Shown: positions 1-8,768, counted from the first letter of the stretch. The stretch: 64,000 nucleotides of DNA from Bradyrhizobium sp. 141 (GCF_023074055.1 NZ_JADPKR010000085.1:60104-124103), one strand, 5' to 3'. The notes: generated by a model not told the origin, from the sequence alone. A program made the numbers and translations.

Positions 1-372
1 ATCGTCGGCATCGTCACGCCGGGCGAGGGCATCACGATCTATCCGATCCAGGCGCCGGCCCTGAAGGATTTCGAGGAGGAGCCGGAGCGCTGGCTCGACG
101 TCCGCTGGGACATCGAGGACTCCGCGCCGCAGCGATTCCCGGCCCGCATCAAGGTCGAGAACGTCAACGAGCCCGGAGCGCTGGCGCAGATCGCGACCGT
201 GATCGCCGAGCACGACGGCAACATCGACAACATCAGCATGCAGCGCCGCTCACCGGATTTCACGGAGACGACGATCGATCTCGAAGTCTACGATCTGAAG
301 CATCTGAGTGCGATCCTGGCCCAGCTGCGCGCCAAGGCGGTCGTCGCCAAAGTCGAACGTGTTAATGGATAG
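1..372 (+). CDS. rsh: (p)ppGpp synthetase/hydrolase RSH, C-terminal fragment
   Basis: This is the last 123 codons of a bifunctional RelA/SpoT enzyme; the start and catalytic domains lie left of the window. The visible part begins in the zinc-finger/linker region (IVGIVTPGEGITIYP) and runs through RWLDVRWD into a C-terminal ACT domain (about residues 47-123, PARIKVENVNEPGALAQIAT). RSH proteins make and degrade the stringent-response alarmone, and the ACT domain senses ribosome or metabolic state. Its place immediately before pdxJ-acpS-lepB-rnc-era is the usual order in Rhizobiales, where a single RSH serves both activities. The family assignment is firm; the catalytic state of the missing half cannot be judged. 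Confidence 0.93.
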   Translation: MVGIVTPGEGITIYPIQAPALKDFEEEPERWLDVRWDIEDSAPQRFPARIKVENVNEPGALAQIATVIAEHDGNIDNISMQRRSPDFTETTIDLEVYDLKHLSAILAQLRAKAVVAKVERVNG

Positions 373-417
373 GCGCATCTCGCATGCGCCGGTCCCTCTG
401 ATTTCGCGAGTTCTGAA

Positions 418-1170
418 ATGCCCGCTTCTCCGCTTCGCCTCGGCGTCAATATCGATCACGTCGCAACCGTGCGTAACGCGCGCGGCGGCCGTCATCCCGA
501 TCCGGTGCGTGCGGCGCTGCTGGCGATCGAGGCCGGCGCCGACGGCATCACCGCCCATTTGCGCGAGGATCGCCGCCACATCCGCGACCAGGACATGGCG
601 CGGCTGAAGGCCGAGATCTCAAAGCCGCTCAATTTCGAGATGGCGGCGACCGACGACATGATGCGCATCTCGCTTGCCACCAAGCCGCACGCGGTGTGCC
701 TGGTGCCGGAACGCCGCCAGGAGGTGACCACCGAAGGCGGGCTCGACGTGGTCGGCCAGCACAACGCGCTCGCACCCTACATTGCGCGGCTGAACGATGC
801 CGGTATTCGGGTCTCGCTGTTCATCGCCGCCGATCCCGCCCAGATCGAGATGGCGGCGCGGCTGCGCGCGCCCGTGATCGAGATCCATACCGGCGCCTGG
901 TGCGACGCCGTGGTCGACGGCCACACGGAGAAAGCCGAGGCCGAATGGCAGCGGATCGTAGCGGGGGTGAAGTTGGCCAAGGCCGCCGGACTAGAGGTTC
1001 ATGCCGGGCACGGGCTCGACTATGCGACGGCGGAGACGATCGCGGCCCTGCCTGACATCATGGAGCTCAACATCGGCTACTACATGATCGGTGAAGCGCT
1101 GTTCGTCGGTCTTGCCGAGACGGTTCGCAGCATGCGCGCGGCGATGGACCGCGGCCGGAGCCGGGCGTGA
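418..1170 (+). CDS. pdxJ: Pyridoxine 5'-phosphate synthase PdxJ
   Basis: PdxJ condenses 1-deoxy-xylulose 5-phosphate with 3-amino-2-oxopropyl phosphate to pyridoxine 5'-phosphate in the cytoplasmic DXP-dependent vitamin B6 pathway. The 250-residue TIM-barrel protein has the normal family length. It opens with the signature GVNIDHVATVRNARGG (residues 8-23) and later shows EIHTGAWCD and HAGHGLDY, which supply active-site and phosphate-binding residues. It starts 45 bases after rsh, and its TGA overlaps the GTG of acpS (GTGA), so the two are almost certainly translated together. Confidence 0.97.
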   Translation: MPASPLRLGVNIDHVATVRNARGGRHPDPVRAALLAIEAGADGITAHLREDRRHIRDQDMARLKAEISKPLNFEMAATDDMMRISLATKPHAVCLVPERRQEVTTEGGLDVVGQHNALAPYIARLNDAGIRVSLFIAADPAQIEMAARLRAPVIEIHTGAWCDAVVDGHTEKAEAEWQRIVAGVKLAKAAGLEVHAGHGLDYATAETIAALPDIMELNIGYYMIGEALFVGLAETVRSMRAAMDRGRSRA

Positions 1171-1586
1171 TCATCGGCATCGGCTCCGACCTCATCGACA
1201 TCACCCGCGTCGCCAAGGTGATCGAGCGCCATCGCGAGCGCTTCCTCGACCGCATCTTCACCCCGGCCGAGCGGGCCAAGGCGGAGCGGCGCGCCAAGAA
1301 CGAGAAAATGGTGGTGGCGACCTACGCCAAGCGCTTCGCCGCCAAGGAAGCCTGCTCCAAGGCGCTCGGCACCGGGATCCGGCGCGGCGTGTGGTGGCGC
1401 GACATGGGGGTGGTCAATCTGCCGGGCGGGCGGCCGACCATGCAACTGACCGGCGGCGCCCTGGCCCGGCTTCAGGCCCTGACGCCGGAAGGGTTCGAGG
1501 CGCAGATCGACCTGTCGATCACGGACGACTGGCCACTGGCGCAGGCGTTCGTCATCATTTCCGCCGTGCCGCTGCCCAAACCCTGA
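1167..1586 (+). CDS. acpS: Holo-[acyl-carrier-protein] synthase AcpS
   Basis: AcpS transfers the 4'-phosphopantetheine arm of CoA onto apo-ACP and so activates fatty-acid synthesis. The 139-residue protein carries both Mg-binding signatures: IGIGSDLIDITRV with Asp8 near the N-terminus and FAAKEACSKALG with Glu61. The GTG start at 1167 overlaps the pdxJ stop; no ATG lies near, and the GIGSDL motif follows directly, so the start is secure. The pdxJ-acpS-lepB-rnc-era neighbourhood is conserved in many proteobacteria. About 250 bases without a gene follow before lepB. Confidence 0.96.
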   Translation: MIIGIGSDLIDITRVAKVIERHRERFLDRIFTPAERAKAERRAKNEKMVVATYAKRFAAKEACSKALGTGIRRGVWWRDMGVVNLPGGRPTMQLTGGALARLQALTPEGFEAQIDLSITDDWPLAQAFVIISAVPLPKP

Positions 1587-1834
1587 CTGGGTGTCGGGAT
1601 TTTATGATTTGTGTTATAAATCAATATCTTATGAAGTTTTAATGCGATCCTTGATTGCGTGGCCTCCGACAACCGTCTAAAAGTCCGCGGACGCAAATCA
1701 GCTTGGGCGAATTCGGCTTTACGCCGGAATTGGCCCTCACTATCAGAATCAGGACAATCTCCTTGCGCCGCGAACCGGTGGGCCGTTCGCGGGAGGAGGG
1801 CGCTCTGTGATCGCCGGCCGGAATTGAGAGAGCA
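1587..1834. other. Intergenic region before lepB
   Basis: The first 60 bases are distinctly AT-rich (tttatgatttgtgttataa), unlike the surrounding coding DNA, and probably hold a promoter for the lepB-rnc-era group. Short open frames here are overlaps with no family resemblance. I see no terminator hairpin after acpS. Confidence 0.4.
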
Positions 1835-2599
1835 ATGAGCGTGACTTCGGGAACGAAAACTGAAAGCGGCGTCGGCGAAACGATCCGGGTCGTGATCCAC
1901 GCTCTCCTGATCGCGCTGGTGATCCGCACCTTCCTGTTCCAGCCGTTCAACATCCCGTCCGGCTCCATGAAGGCGACGCTGCTTGTCGGCGACTATCTGT
2001 TCGTCTCGAAATATTCCTACGGCTATAGCCACTATTCGATTCCGTTCTCGCCGCCGCTGTTCTCCGGACGGATCTGGGGCTCGGACCCGAGCCGCGGCGA
2101 CATCGTCGTGTTTCGCCTGCCGAAGGACGATTCCACCGACTACATCAAGCGCGTGATCGGCCTTCCCGGCGACCGCATCCAGATGCGCGACGGGCTGCTC
2201 TACATCAACGACGCGCCGGTCGAGCGGCAGCGGATGAGCGAATATGTCGGCGAGGAGCCCTGCGGCTCGGAAGGTGGCGGCATCTCCCGGGTGAAGCGCT
2301 GGAAGGAAACGCTGCCGAACGGCGTGTCCTATGAGACGCTCGACTGCGCCGACAATGGCTATGTAGACAACACCAACGTCTACACCGTGCCATCAGGCCA
2401 TTTCTTCATGATGGGCGACAACCGCGACAATTCCACCGATAGCCGCTTTCTCGGCCAGGTCGGCTATGTGCCGCAGGAGAATCTGATCGGCCGCGCCCAG
2501 ATGATCTTCTTCTCCATCGCCGAAGGCGAGCATGCCTGGATGTTCTGGCGCTGGCCGTGGGCGGTGCGCTGGAATCGCTTCTTCAAAATCGTCCGATGA
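1835..2599 (+). CDS. lepB: Signal peptidase I
   Basis: This is the inner-membrane Ser/Lys protease that removes signal peptides from Sec- and Tat-exported proteins. The 254-residue protein has one N-terminal transmembrane helix (about 17-35, IRVVIHALLIALVIRTFLF). It is followed by the catalytic box PFNIPSGSMKATL with nucleophile Ser44, and by DYIKRVIGLPGD with the general base Lys105. The C-terminal box FFMMGDNRDNSTDSR is also intact. A compact insert with two cysteines (EEPCGSEGG, ETLDCADN) lies in the periplasmic domain. Its TGA overlaps the rnc ATG (ATGA), so rnc is translationally coupled. Confidence 0.97.
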   Translation: MSVTSGTKTESGVGETIRVVIHALLIALVIRTFLFQPFNIPSGSMKATLLVGDYLFVSKYSYGYSHYSIPFSPPLFSGRIWGSDPSRGDIVVFRLPKDDSTDYIKRVIGLPGDRIQMRDGLLYINDAPVERQRMSEYVGEEPCGSEGGGISRVKRWKETLPNGVSYETLDCADNGYVDNTNVYTVPSGHFFMMGDNRDNSTDSRFLGQVGYVPQENLIGRAQMIFFSIAEGEHAWMFWRWPWAVRWNRFFKIVR

Positions 2600-3492
2600 A
2601 AGACGAAGCCAAGGACATCGCGATCCAACCGACCGAGGGCCAAGCGGGCCCCGACGGCGAAGCTGCGACCAAGAGCCTTGCGCCCAAGAATCCTGAAACC
2701 AAGAATCCTGAAACCAAGAATCCTGAAACCAAGACCCCTGAAACCAAGGCGCCCGCGAAGAAGAAGCGGACGCGGAGCAGCAAGGCCAAGGGCACCGATG
2801 CCAACGCGGCACTCGAGGCGCGCATCGGCTACAGCTTCACTGACCCGAACCTCCTGATGCAGGGGATCACGCATGTCTCGGCGCTGAAGTCCGGGCGCAA
2901 GCGCGGCGACAGCTATCAGCGGCTGGAATTTCTCGGCGACCACGTGCTCGGGCTCGTCGTCTCCGACATGCTCTATCACGCCTTCCCGAACGCCGATGAG
3001 GGCGAGCTGTCCAAGCGCCTTGCCGAGCTCGTGCGCAAGGAAAGCTGCGCCGACGTCGCCAAGTCGCTCGGTCTGCTCGACGACGTCAAGCTGGGCTCGG
3101 TCGGCCCCAGCGCCGACGCGCGCTTGCGCAAGTCGGTGCTCGGCGACATCTGTGAGGCCGTGATCGGCGCTGTCTTCCTCGACGGCGGCTACGCGGCGGC
3201 GTCCGATTTCGTCAAACGCAACTGGACCGAGCGCATGCACAAGCCGCGCCGTCCCCTGCGCGATCCCAAGACCGTGTTGCAGGAATGGGCGCAGGGCAAG
3301 GGGCTGCCGACGCCGGTTTACCGCGAGGTCGAGCGCACCGGCCCGCACCACGATCCGCAATTCCGCGTCGCGGTGGATCTGCCCGGCCTCGCGCCGGCGG
3401 AAGGCATCGGCGGCAGCAAGCGCGCAGCAGAGAAGGTGGCAGCTTCGGTGATGATCGAACGTGAAGGCGTCGGCGGCAGCAATGACGGCTGA
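2596..3492 (+). CDS. rnc: Ribonuclease III
   Basis: RNase III cuts double-stranded RNA during rRNA processing and mRNA or sRNA turnover. I place the start at the ATG overlapping the lepB stop (298 residues), although the frame is open further upstream. After a charged low-complexity leader (residues 1-66) come the catalytic domain with RLEFLGD (109-115; Glu111, Asp115) and GDICEAVIGA (Asp184, Glu187), then a C-terminal double-stranded RNA-binding domain (about 222-290, DPKTVLQEWAQGKG to KRAAEKVAASVM). The leader is much longer than in E. coli and contains a tandem repeat of NPETK. The last codons overlap era. Confidence 0.96.
   Translation: MKDEAKDIAIQPTEGQAGPDGEAATKSLAPKNPETKNPETKNPETKTPETKAPAKKKRTRSSKAKGTDANAALEARIGYSFTDPNLLMQGITHVSALKSGRKRGDSYQRLEFLGDHVLGLVVSDMLYHAFPNADEGELSKRLAELVRKESCADVAKSLGLLDDVKLGSVGPSADARLRKSVLGDICEAVIGAVFLDGGYAAASDFVKRNWTERMHKPRRPLRDPKTVLQEWAQGKGLPTPVYREVERTGPHHDPQFRVAVDLPGLAPAEGIGGSKRAAEKVAASVMIEREGVGGSNDG
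2686..2745 (+). repeat. 15-bp tandem repeat inside rnc (four units)
   Basis: Three identical units of aagaatcctgaaacc and a fourth with two changes (aagacccctgaaacc) lie head to tail, encoding KNPETK-type pentapeptides in the N-terminal extension of RNase III. Because the unit is a multiple of three, copy-number change by slippage would alter leader length without breaking the frame. Confidence 0.95.
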
Positions 3493-4408
3493 AGCAAGCG
3501 GCGAGACGCCCACTGCGACGCGCTGCGGCTTCGTTGCGCTCATCGGCGCGCCGAACGTCGGCAAGTCCACGCTGGTCAATGCGCTGGTCGGGGCCAAGGT
3601 CACGATCGTCTCGCGCAAGGTGCAGACCACGCGCGCGCTGATCCGCGGCATCGTGATCGAGAACAATGCGCAAATCATCCTGGTCGACACGCCCGGCATC
3701 TTCCTGCCCAAGCGGAGGCTCGACCGCGCCATGGTTTCGACCGCCTGGAGCGGGGCGCATGACGCCGATCTCGTCTGCGTGCTGCTCGATGCCAAAACCG
3801 GCATCGACGAGGAAGCCGAGGCGATCCTCACCAAGGCGGCCAGCGTCAATCACGAGAAAATCCTTGTCATCAACAAGGTCGATCTGGTCCAGCGCGAGAA
3901 ATTGCTGGCACTGGCGCAGGCCGCCAATGAGCGCATGAAGTTCGCGCGGACCTTCATGATTGCGGCGATCTCGGGCGATGGCGTCGACGACATCCGCACG
4001 ACGCTTTCAGAGATGGTGCCGGCGGGTCCCTACCTCTATCCCGAAGACCAGATGTCGGACGCGCCGATGCGGCAGCTCGCGGCCGAGATCACGCGCGAAA
4101 AAATCTATCAGAAGCTGCACCAGGAATTACCCTACCAGTCCACGGTCGAAACCGACAAATGGGAGGAGCGCAAGGACAAGTCGGTGCGGATCGAGCAGAC
4201 GATCTTCGTCGAGCGCGAAAGCCAGCGCAAGATCGTGCTCGGCAAGGGCGGCGCCACCATCAAGTCGATCGGCGCGGACTCGCGCAAGGAGCTGATGCAG
4301 ATCCTGGACGTGCCGGTGCATCTGTTCCTGTTCGTCAAGGTGCGCGAAAACTGGGGCGACGATCCGGATCGCTACCGCGAGATGGGCCTGGACTTTCCCA
4401 GGGAATAA
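3482..4408 (+). CDS. era: GTPase Era
   Basis: Era is an essential GTPase that binds the 3' end of 16S rRNA and assists 30S subunit assembly. From the ATG at 3482 the protein is 308 residues, the family norm; this start overlaps the rnc end by 11 bases. An upstream GTG in frame would add only seven residues and is less likely. G1 GAPNVGKST (22-30), G3 DTPG, and G4 NKVD are all present, and the C-terminal KH domain shows IVLGKGGATIKSIG. The rnc-era overlap is a widespread arrangement coupling two rRNA-processing functions. Confidence 0.96.
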   Translation: MTAEASGETPTATRCGFVALIGAPNVGKSTLVNALVGAKVTIVSRKVQTTRALIRGIVIENNAQIILVDTPGIFLPKRRLDRAMVSTAWSGAHDADLVCVLLDAKTGIDEEAEAILTKAASVNHEKILVINKVDLVQREKLLALAQAANERMKFARTFMIAAISGDGVDDIRTTLSEMVPAGPYLYPEDQMSDAPMRQLAAEITREKIYQKLHQELPYQSTVETDKWEERKDKSVRIEQTIFVERESQRKIVLGKGGATIKSIGADSRKELMQILDVPVHLFLFVKVRENWGDDPDRYREMGLDFPRE

Positions 4409-4429
4409 CCAAGAAAAGATCGGTATCCG

Positions 4430-4810
4430 ATGAGCGTGCCCAGCAACGTCCGGCGCTTCGAAGCGCTGCTCTATGCATCGTTGATGCTGGACGCCTTGTC
4501 CGTTGCGGTGCAGGACCGCACGCCCAATGCCGAGATGACCGAGCAGATGATCATGACGGGGACCTTGCTCGCCGGCGGCATGATCCTGCTCTTGGTCTAC
4601 TTCGTCCGGTTAGCTGCGCATTGGCGCAAGAACTGGCCGCGCTTTGTGCTCGCGGCAGCCCTCGTGCTGTCGGTGATCTCGCTCGGCCAGATCATCGGGG
4701 AGAAGGGGATGGAGCTCGACAGCGCCATCGAGATCGTTTCCTGCGCGCTGACGACATTGGGCCTGTATTTCTCCTTCACCGGCGACGCGCAAGGCTGGTT
4801 CAACGCCTGA
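4430..4810 (+). CDS. Conserved hypothetical membrane protein
   Basis: A 126-residue protein I do not recognise. It has three or four probable transmembrane helices (about 12-27, 41-60, 70-88, 95-115) and no signal peptide or catalytic motif. It starts 21 bases after era on the same strand and is followed by a palindromic repeat, so it is probably the last gene of the era transcript. The hydrophobic pattern and GC-rich codon use, like its neighbours, support a real gene; no function can be proposed. Confidence 0.7.
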   Translation: MSVPSNVRRFEALLYASLMLDALSVAVQDRTPNAEMTEQMIMTGTLLAGGMILLLVYFVRLAAHWRKNWPRFVLAAALVLSVISLGQIIGEKGMELDSAIEIVSCALTTLGLYFSFTGDAQGWFNA

Positions 4811-4823
4811 CGGCGTGCGCAAG

Positions 4824-4925
4824 GGCCGTAGGGTGGGCAAAGGCGCGCTCCGCGCGCCGTGCCCCCACCATGTTTGGTTGCGGGTCAAATTGGTGGGCAC
4901 GCTTCGCTTTGCCCACCCTACGGCC
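4824..4925. repeat. Palindromic intergenic element, GTAGGGTGGGCAAAG family
   Basis: The element begins ggccgtagggtgggcaaa and ends with the complement, tttgcccaccctacggcc, so about 100 bases can fold into one long imperfect hairpin. The same family recurs at 27241-27375. It sits between the era-linked membrane gene and recO and creates a spurious upstream extension of recO. Confidence 0.9.
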
Positions 4926-4951
4926 GACCGAAATGCGATAGACTTCCTCCC

Positions 4952-5704
4952 ATGGAATGGACCGACGAGGGCATCGTGCTGGGCGTGCGGCGGCATGGCG
5001 AGAGCAGTGCCATCGTCGAACTGCTGACGCGCGCACACGGCCGGCATCTCGGCCTCGTGCGCGGCGGCGCCGGCTCGCGGATGCGGCCGCTGCTCCAGCC
5101 GGGGAACAGCGTCAGTGTGGTGTGGCGGGCACGGCTCGACGAGCATCTCGGCACTTATGCGATCGAGGGACTGAAGCTGCGCGCGGCCAATTTGCTCGGA
5201 TCATCCCATGGCGTCTACGGCGTCACTCATCTGGCCTCGATTGCACGGCTGCTCCCGGAGCGCGATCCGCACGAGGAGATCTTCGCGCTGCTCGAGCATT
5301 CGCTCGACGATTTCGACGATATCGGCGGCGCCGCCGTCCACGTCATCCATTTCGAGCTGGCGATGCTCGCCGAGCTCGGCTTCGGGCTGGCGCTGGACAA
5401 TTGTGCGGTGACCGGCGAGACCACCGACCTGATCTACGTCTCGCCGAAATCCGGCGGCGCGGTGTCGCGCGGCGCGGGTGAGCCGTGGCGGGACCGCCTG
5501 TTGCGCCTGCCGCCGTTTCTGCGCCAGGGCGAAACCGCGAGCGACCTCACCGAGCAGGACCTCCAGGACGGCTTTCGGCTCACGGGCCTGTTCCTGCTGC
5601 GCCATGTGCTGGAGCCGCGGGGGCAGGGCCATTCCGACGCGCGCGCCGGCTTCATCAATGCCCTGATACGGCAGCAGGCGAGGGCGGCGATCCCGGCGCC
5701 ATGA
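4952..5704 (+). CDS. recO: DNA repair protein RecO
   Basis: RecO mediates RecA loading on SSB-coated single-stranded DNA in the RecFOR pathway. The ATG at 4952 gives 250 residues starting MEWTDEGIVLGVRRHGES, the usual RecO OB-fold opening with the EGIVLG signature. An open frame reaches back to 4859, but that part is translated palindromic repeat and is rejected. The central part holds the helical domain with a single cysteine (DNCAVTGE). The remaining zinc-finger cysteines of some RecO proteins are absent, as in many alphaproteobacteria. Linkage to era is typical. Confidence 0.93.
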   Translation: MEWTDEGIVLGVRRHGESSAIVELLTRAHGRHLGLVRGGAGSRMRPLLQPGNSVSVVWRARLDEHLGTYAIEGLKLRAANLLGSSHGVYGVTHLASIARLLPERDPHEEIFALLEHSLDDFDDIGGAAVHVIHFELAMLAELGFGLALDNCAVTGETTDLIYVSPKSGGAVSRGAGEPWRDRLLRLPPFLRQGETASDLTEQDLQDGFRLTGLFLLRHVLEPRGQGHSDARAGFINALIRQQARAAIPAP

Positions 5705-5804
5705 GCGAAGCGGGACTCTGCGTTGTCCCTCGACATGGAGTTCCGCGGAACGAAATCCGGGGTGATGGAATTGGCGCTGAGGTTCCACAACGGGGACAGC
5801 CTAA

Positions 5805-6080
5805 ATGTTGATCAGGGGATTCGCCTTGTCCGCGGCGCTGCTCGCGTTTGCGCCTGATGCAATGGCCGGCGAGCCGCAACCCGGCGTATTTCGCCGGGCA
5901 TCCTGCACGGTCGTCCGGTACTATGTGGCCAAATATTCCGCTGCGGCCGCAGAGACATGGGCGCGGTCCAAGGGGGCGACGGAGGCTGAAATCGAAGCCG
6001 CCCGGCGTTGTCTGACCAATGGGCCGGCGCCGGCTCAGGCCAAAACCGAGACCGTGACAGCCGGGTGGGCAGGCCATTAG
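5805..6080 (+). CDS. Small secreted hypothetical protein
   Basis: A 91-residue protein with a clear Sec signal peptide (residues 1-21, ending DAMA before GEPQP). The mature part is about 70 residues with two cysteines (ASCTVVRYYV and ARRCLTNG), likely to pair in the periplasm, between which lies an Ala-rich helix. I do not recognise the family. It lies alone between recO and parC on the same strand. Confidence 0.65.
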   Translation: MLIRGFALSAALLAFAPDAMAGEPQPGVFRRASCTVVRYYVAKYSAAAAETWARSKGATEAEIEAARRCLTNGPAPAQAKTETVTAGWAGH

Positions 6081-6141
6081 GCCGCCCACAGGGAACCAAT
6101 CCATCCTTGCCCGATTCGCTTCCACGGTTTAACCGGGCGGC

Positions 6142-8400
6142 ATGGGAAAACGATTGATTCCGCCGCAAGAGCCGGCCGAAATTCACGAGGTGCCGCTGCG
6201 TGAAGCGCTGGAAGAGCGCTATCTCGCCTATGCGCTCTCCACCATCATGCACCGCGCGCTGCCCGACGCGCGCGACGGCCTGAAGCCGGTTCACCGCCGC
6301 ATCCTCTACGGCATGCGCCTGCTCAGGCTCGATCCCGGCACGGCCTTCAAGAAATCCGCCAAAATCGTCGGCGACGTGATGGGCTCGTTCCATCCGCACG
6401 GCGACCAGGCGATCTACGACGCCATGGTCCGCCTCGCGCAGGATTTCTCCTCGCGCTATCCGCTGGTCGACGGCCAGGGCAATTTCGGCAATATCGACGG
6501 CGATAACCCCGCCGCCTACCGCTACACCGAAGCGCGCATGACGGACGTCGCGCGGCTTCTGCTCGAGGGCATCGACGAGGACGGCGTCGAGTTCCGCGCC
6601 AATTACGACGGCCAGTCGAAGGAGCCGGTCGTGCTGCCCGGCGGCTTCCCGAACCTGCTCGCCAACGGCGCGCAGGGAATCGCCGTCGGCATGGCGACCT
6701 CGATCCCGCCGCACAACGCGGCCGAGCTCTGCGACGCCGCGCTGCATCTGATCGAGAAGCCCGACGCGAAATCCAAGGCATTGCTGAAGTGGGTCAAGGG
6801 CCCGGACTTCCCGACCGGCGGCATCTGCGTCGATTCCAAGCAGGCGATCGCTGAAGCCTACACCACCGGCCGGGGCTCGTTCCGCGTTCGCGCCAGGTGG
6901 GAGCAGGAGGAGGGCGCGCGAGGCTCTTGGGTCGTCGTCGTCACCGAGATTCCCTTTCTGGTGCAGAAGTCGCGCCTGATCGAGAAGGTCGCCGAGCTGC
7001 TCGACCAGAAGAAGCTGCCGCTGGTCGGCGACATCAGGGACGAGTCGGCCGAAGACGTCCGCATCGTGATTGAGCCGAAGTCGAAGAACGTCGATCCGGC
7101 GCTCATGATGGAAGCGCTGTTCCGGCTCACCGAGCTCGAAAACAAGATTCCGCTGAACCTCAACGTTCTGATCAAGGGGCGCGTCCCCAAGGTGGTGGGG
7201 CTGGCCGAGGGCCTGCGCGAGTGGCTCGACCATCTGCGCGACGTCCTGATTCGCCGCAGCAACCATCGCAAGGCCGAGATCGAGCGCCGGCTGGAAATCC
7301 TTGGCGGCTTGCTGATTGCGTATCTGAACATCGACGAGGTGATCAGGATCATCCGCAACGAGGACGAGCCGAAACCGGCTCTGATGAAGGCGTTCAAGCT
7401 CACCGAGGTGCAGGCCGAAGCCATCCTCAACATGCGGCTGCGCAGCTTGCGCAAGCTCGAGGAGATGGAGATCCGCACCGAGGACAAGGATCTGCGCAAG
7501 GAGCTGAAAGGCATCGAGGGACTGTTGGCGTCCGAACCCGAGCAGTGGAAGAAGGTCGGCGAGCAGGTCGGCAAGGTCCGCGACATGTTCGGGCCGAAGA
7601 CGCCGCTCGGCAAGCGCCGCACCACCTTCGCCGACGCCCCCGAGCACGATCTGGCCGCGATCGAGGAAGCCTTCGTCGAACGCGAGCCGGTGACCGTCGT
7701 CGTCTCCGACAAGGGCTGGATCCGCACCATGAAGGGCCACGTCGAGGACCTCTCTGGGCTCGCCTTCAAGCAGGACGACAAGCTCGGCTTTGCCTTCTTC
7801 GCGGAGACCACCTCGAAGCTGCTGCTGTTCGCCACCAACGGCAAGTTCTACTCGATCGATGTCGCGAAGCTTCCGGGCGGGCGCGGACACGGCGAACCGA
7901 TCCGCCAGTTCATCGATCTCGAGCCGGAGGCCGCGCCGGTCACGCTGTTCGTCAACAAGGGCGGACGCAAATTCCTGGTCGCGAGCCACGAGGGCCAGGG
8001 CTTTGTCGTCAACGAGGACGATTGCGTCGGCACCACCAAGAAGGGCAAGCAGGTTCTCAACGTCGACATGCCGAACGAGGCGCGCACCGTCACCGAAGTG
8101 CAGGGCGACACCGTCGCGGTGATCGGCGAGAATCGCAAGATGCTGGTCTTCCCGCTCGACCAGGTGCCGGAAATGGCACGCGGCCGCGGCGTGCGCCTGC
8201 AGAAGTACAAGGACGGCGGCCTCTCCGACGTCGTCGTGTTCGAGGCCAAGGCAGGCCTCACCTGGAAGGATTCTGCCGGTCGCGAGTTCTCTGCGACCAT
8301 GAAGGAGCTCGCGGAGTGGCGAGGCACCCGCGCCGACGCCGGCCGCCTGCCGCCGAAGGGTTTCCCGAAGTCGAACAAGTTCGGCAAGGTGATCGGGTAG
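6142..8400 (+). CDS. parC: DNA topoisomerase IV subunit A
   Basis: ParC is the cleavage-reunion subunit that, with ParE, decatenates daughter chromosomes. The 752-residue length, short C-terminal region and absence of the GyrA-box distinguish it from GyrA. The N-terminal winged-helix domain shows ALPDARDGLKPVHRRIL, with catalytic Tyr128 in YRYTEARMT. In the quinolone-determining segment (HPHGDQAIYDAM) the position equivalent to E. coli Ser80 is Gln89, and the Glu84 equivalent is Asp93. The C-terminal beta-pinwheel repeats begin around residue 510. It ends just before two palindromic repeats. Confidence 0.96.
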   Translation: MGKRLIPPQEPAEIHEVPLREALEERYLAYALSTIMHRALPDARDGLKPVHRRILYGMRLLRLDPGTAFKKSAKIVGDVMGSFHPHGDQAIYDAMVRLAQDFSSRYPLVDGQGNFGNIDGDNPAAYRYTEARMTDVARLLLEGIDEDGVEFRANYDGQSKEPVVLPGGFPNLLANGAQGIAVGMATSIPPHNAAELCDAALHLIEKPDAKSKALLKWVKGPDFPTGGICVDSKQAIAEAYTTGRGSFRVRARWEQEEGARGSWVVVVTEIPFLVQKSRLIEKVAELLDQKKLPLVGDIRDESAEDVRIVIEPKSKNVDPALMMEALFRLTELENKIPLNLNVLIKGRVPKVVGLAEGLREWLDHLRDVLIRRSNHRKAEIERRLEILGGLLIAYLNIDEVIRIIRNEDEPKPALMKAFKLTEVQAEAILNMRLRSLRKLEEMEIRTEDKDLRKELKGIEGLLASEPEQWKKVGEQVGKVRDMFGPKTPLGKRRTTFADAPEHDLAAIEEAFVEREPVTVVVSDKGWIRTMKGHVEDLSGLAFKQDDKLGFAFFAETTSKLLLFATNGKFYSIDVAKLPGGRGHGEPIRQFIDLEPEAAPVTLFVNKGGRKFLVASHEGQGFVVNEDDCVGTTKKGKQVLNVDMPNEARTVTEVQGDTVAVIGENRKMLVFPLDQVPEMARGRGVRLQKYKDGGLSDVVVFEAKAGLTWKDSAGREFSATMKELAEWRGTRADAGRLPPKGFPKSNKFGKVIG

Positions 8401-8406
8401 GCGTTT

Positions 8407-8566
8407 CGTGTCCCGGACGCGCTGCAGCGTGCAACGCTGCTGCGCAGAGCCGAGACCCACGCCACACGGATTGCTCGGAGACATGGGCCCCGGCTCTGCA
8501 GCGCACCGTCGCCGGACGATGCTTCGCATCGCCGGGGTGACGCTGCGCTGCGTCCGGGGCACGAGT
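8407..8566. repeat. Palindromic intergenic element, CGTGTCCCGGACGC family
   Basis: The ends are complementary: cgtgtcccggacgc on the left against gcgtccggggcacg on the right, with further internal pairing of the tcggctc/gagccg type. The related copy at 29099-29245 shares both ends. It follows the parC stop and may act as, or near, a transcript end. Confidence 0.88.
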
Positions 8567-8590
8567 GTGTTGCGCGCCGCTTTCTCCACA

Positions 8591-8670
8591 CGTCATTGCG
8601 AGCGCAGCGAAGCAATCCAAGATCTTTCCGCGGCGGCAGTCTGGATTGCTTCGCTGCGCTCGCAATGACG
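8591..8670. repeat. Palindromic element, CGTCATTGCGAGCGCAGCG family
   Basis: A near-perfect 80-base palindrome: cgtcattgcgagcgcagcga on the left is answered by tcgctgcgctcgcaatgacg on the right around a short loop. A second copy lies at 22744-22831. This motif is a very common dispersed repeat in Bradyrhizobium chromosomes as I recall them. Confidence 0.92.
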
Positions 8671-8768
8671 AGCTGCGACAGCGCCGCTCTCCAATTCATA
8701 TTCCGCCGCTCTGCGCGCTCTGATACCGTCCGACATGCCGGTCTTCCCGAACGTTGAGAAATAGCGCG

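Noticed and set aside
5812..8589. 925-residue minus-strand frame opposite parC
   Set aside because: Shadow of a GC-rich gene; Leu/Arg/Glu-rich translation without motifs.
8403..8670. Insertion-sequence remnant after parC
   Set aside because: No transposase fragment; the pairing arms belong to short palindromic elements with copies elsewhere in the window.
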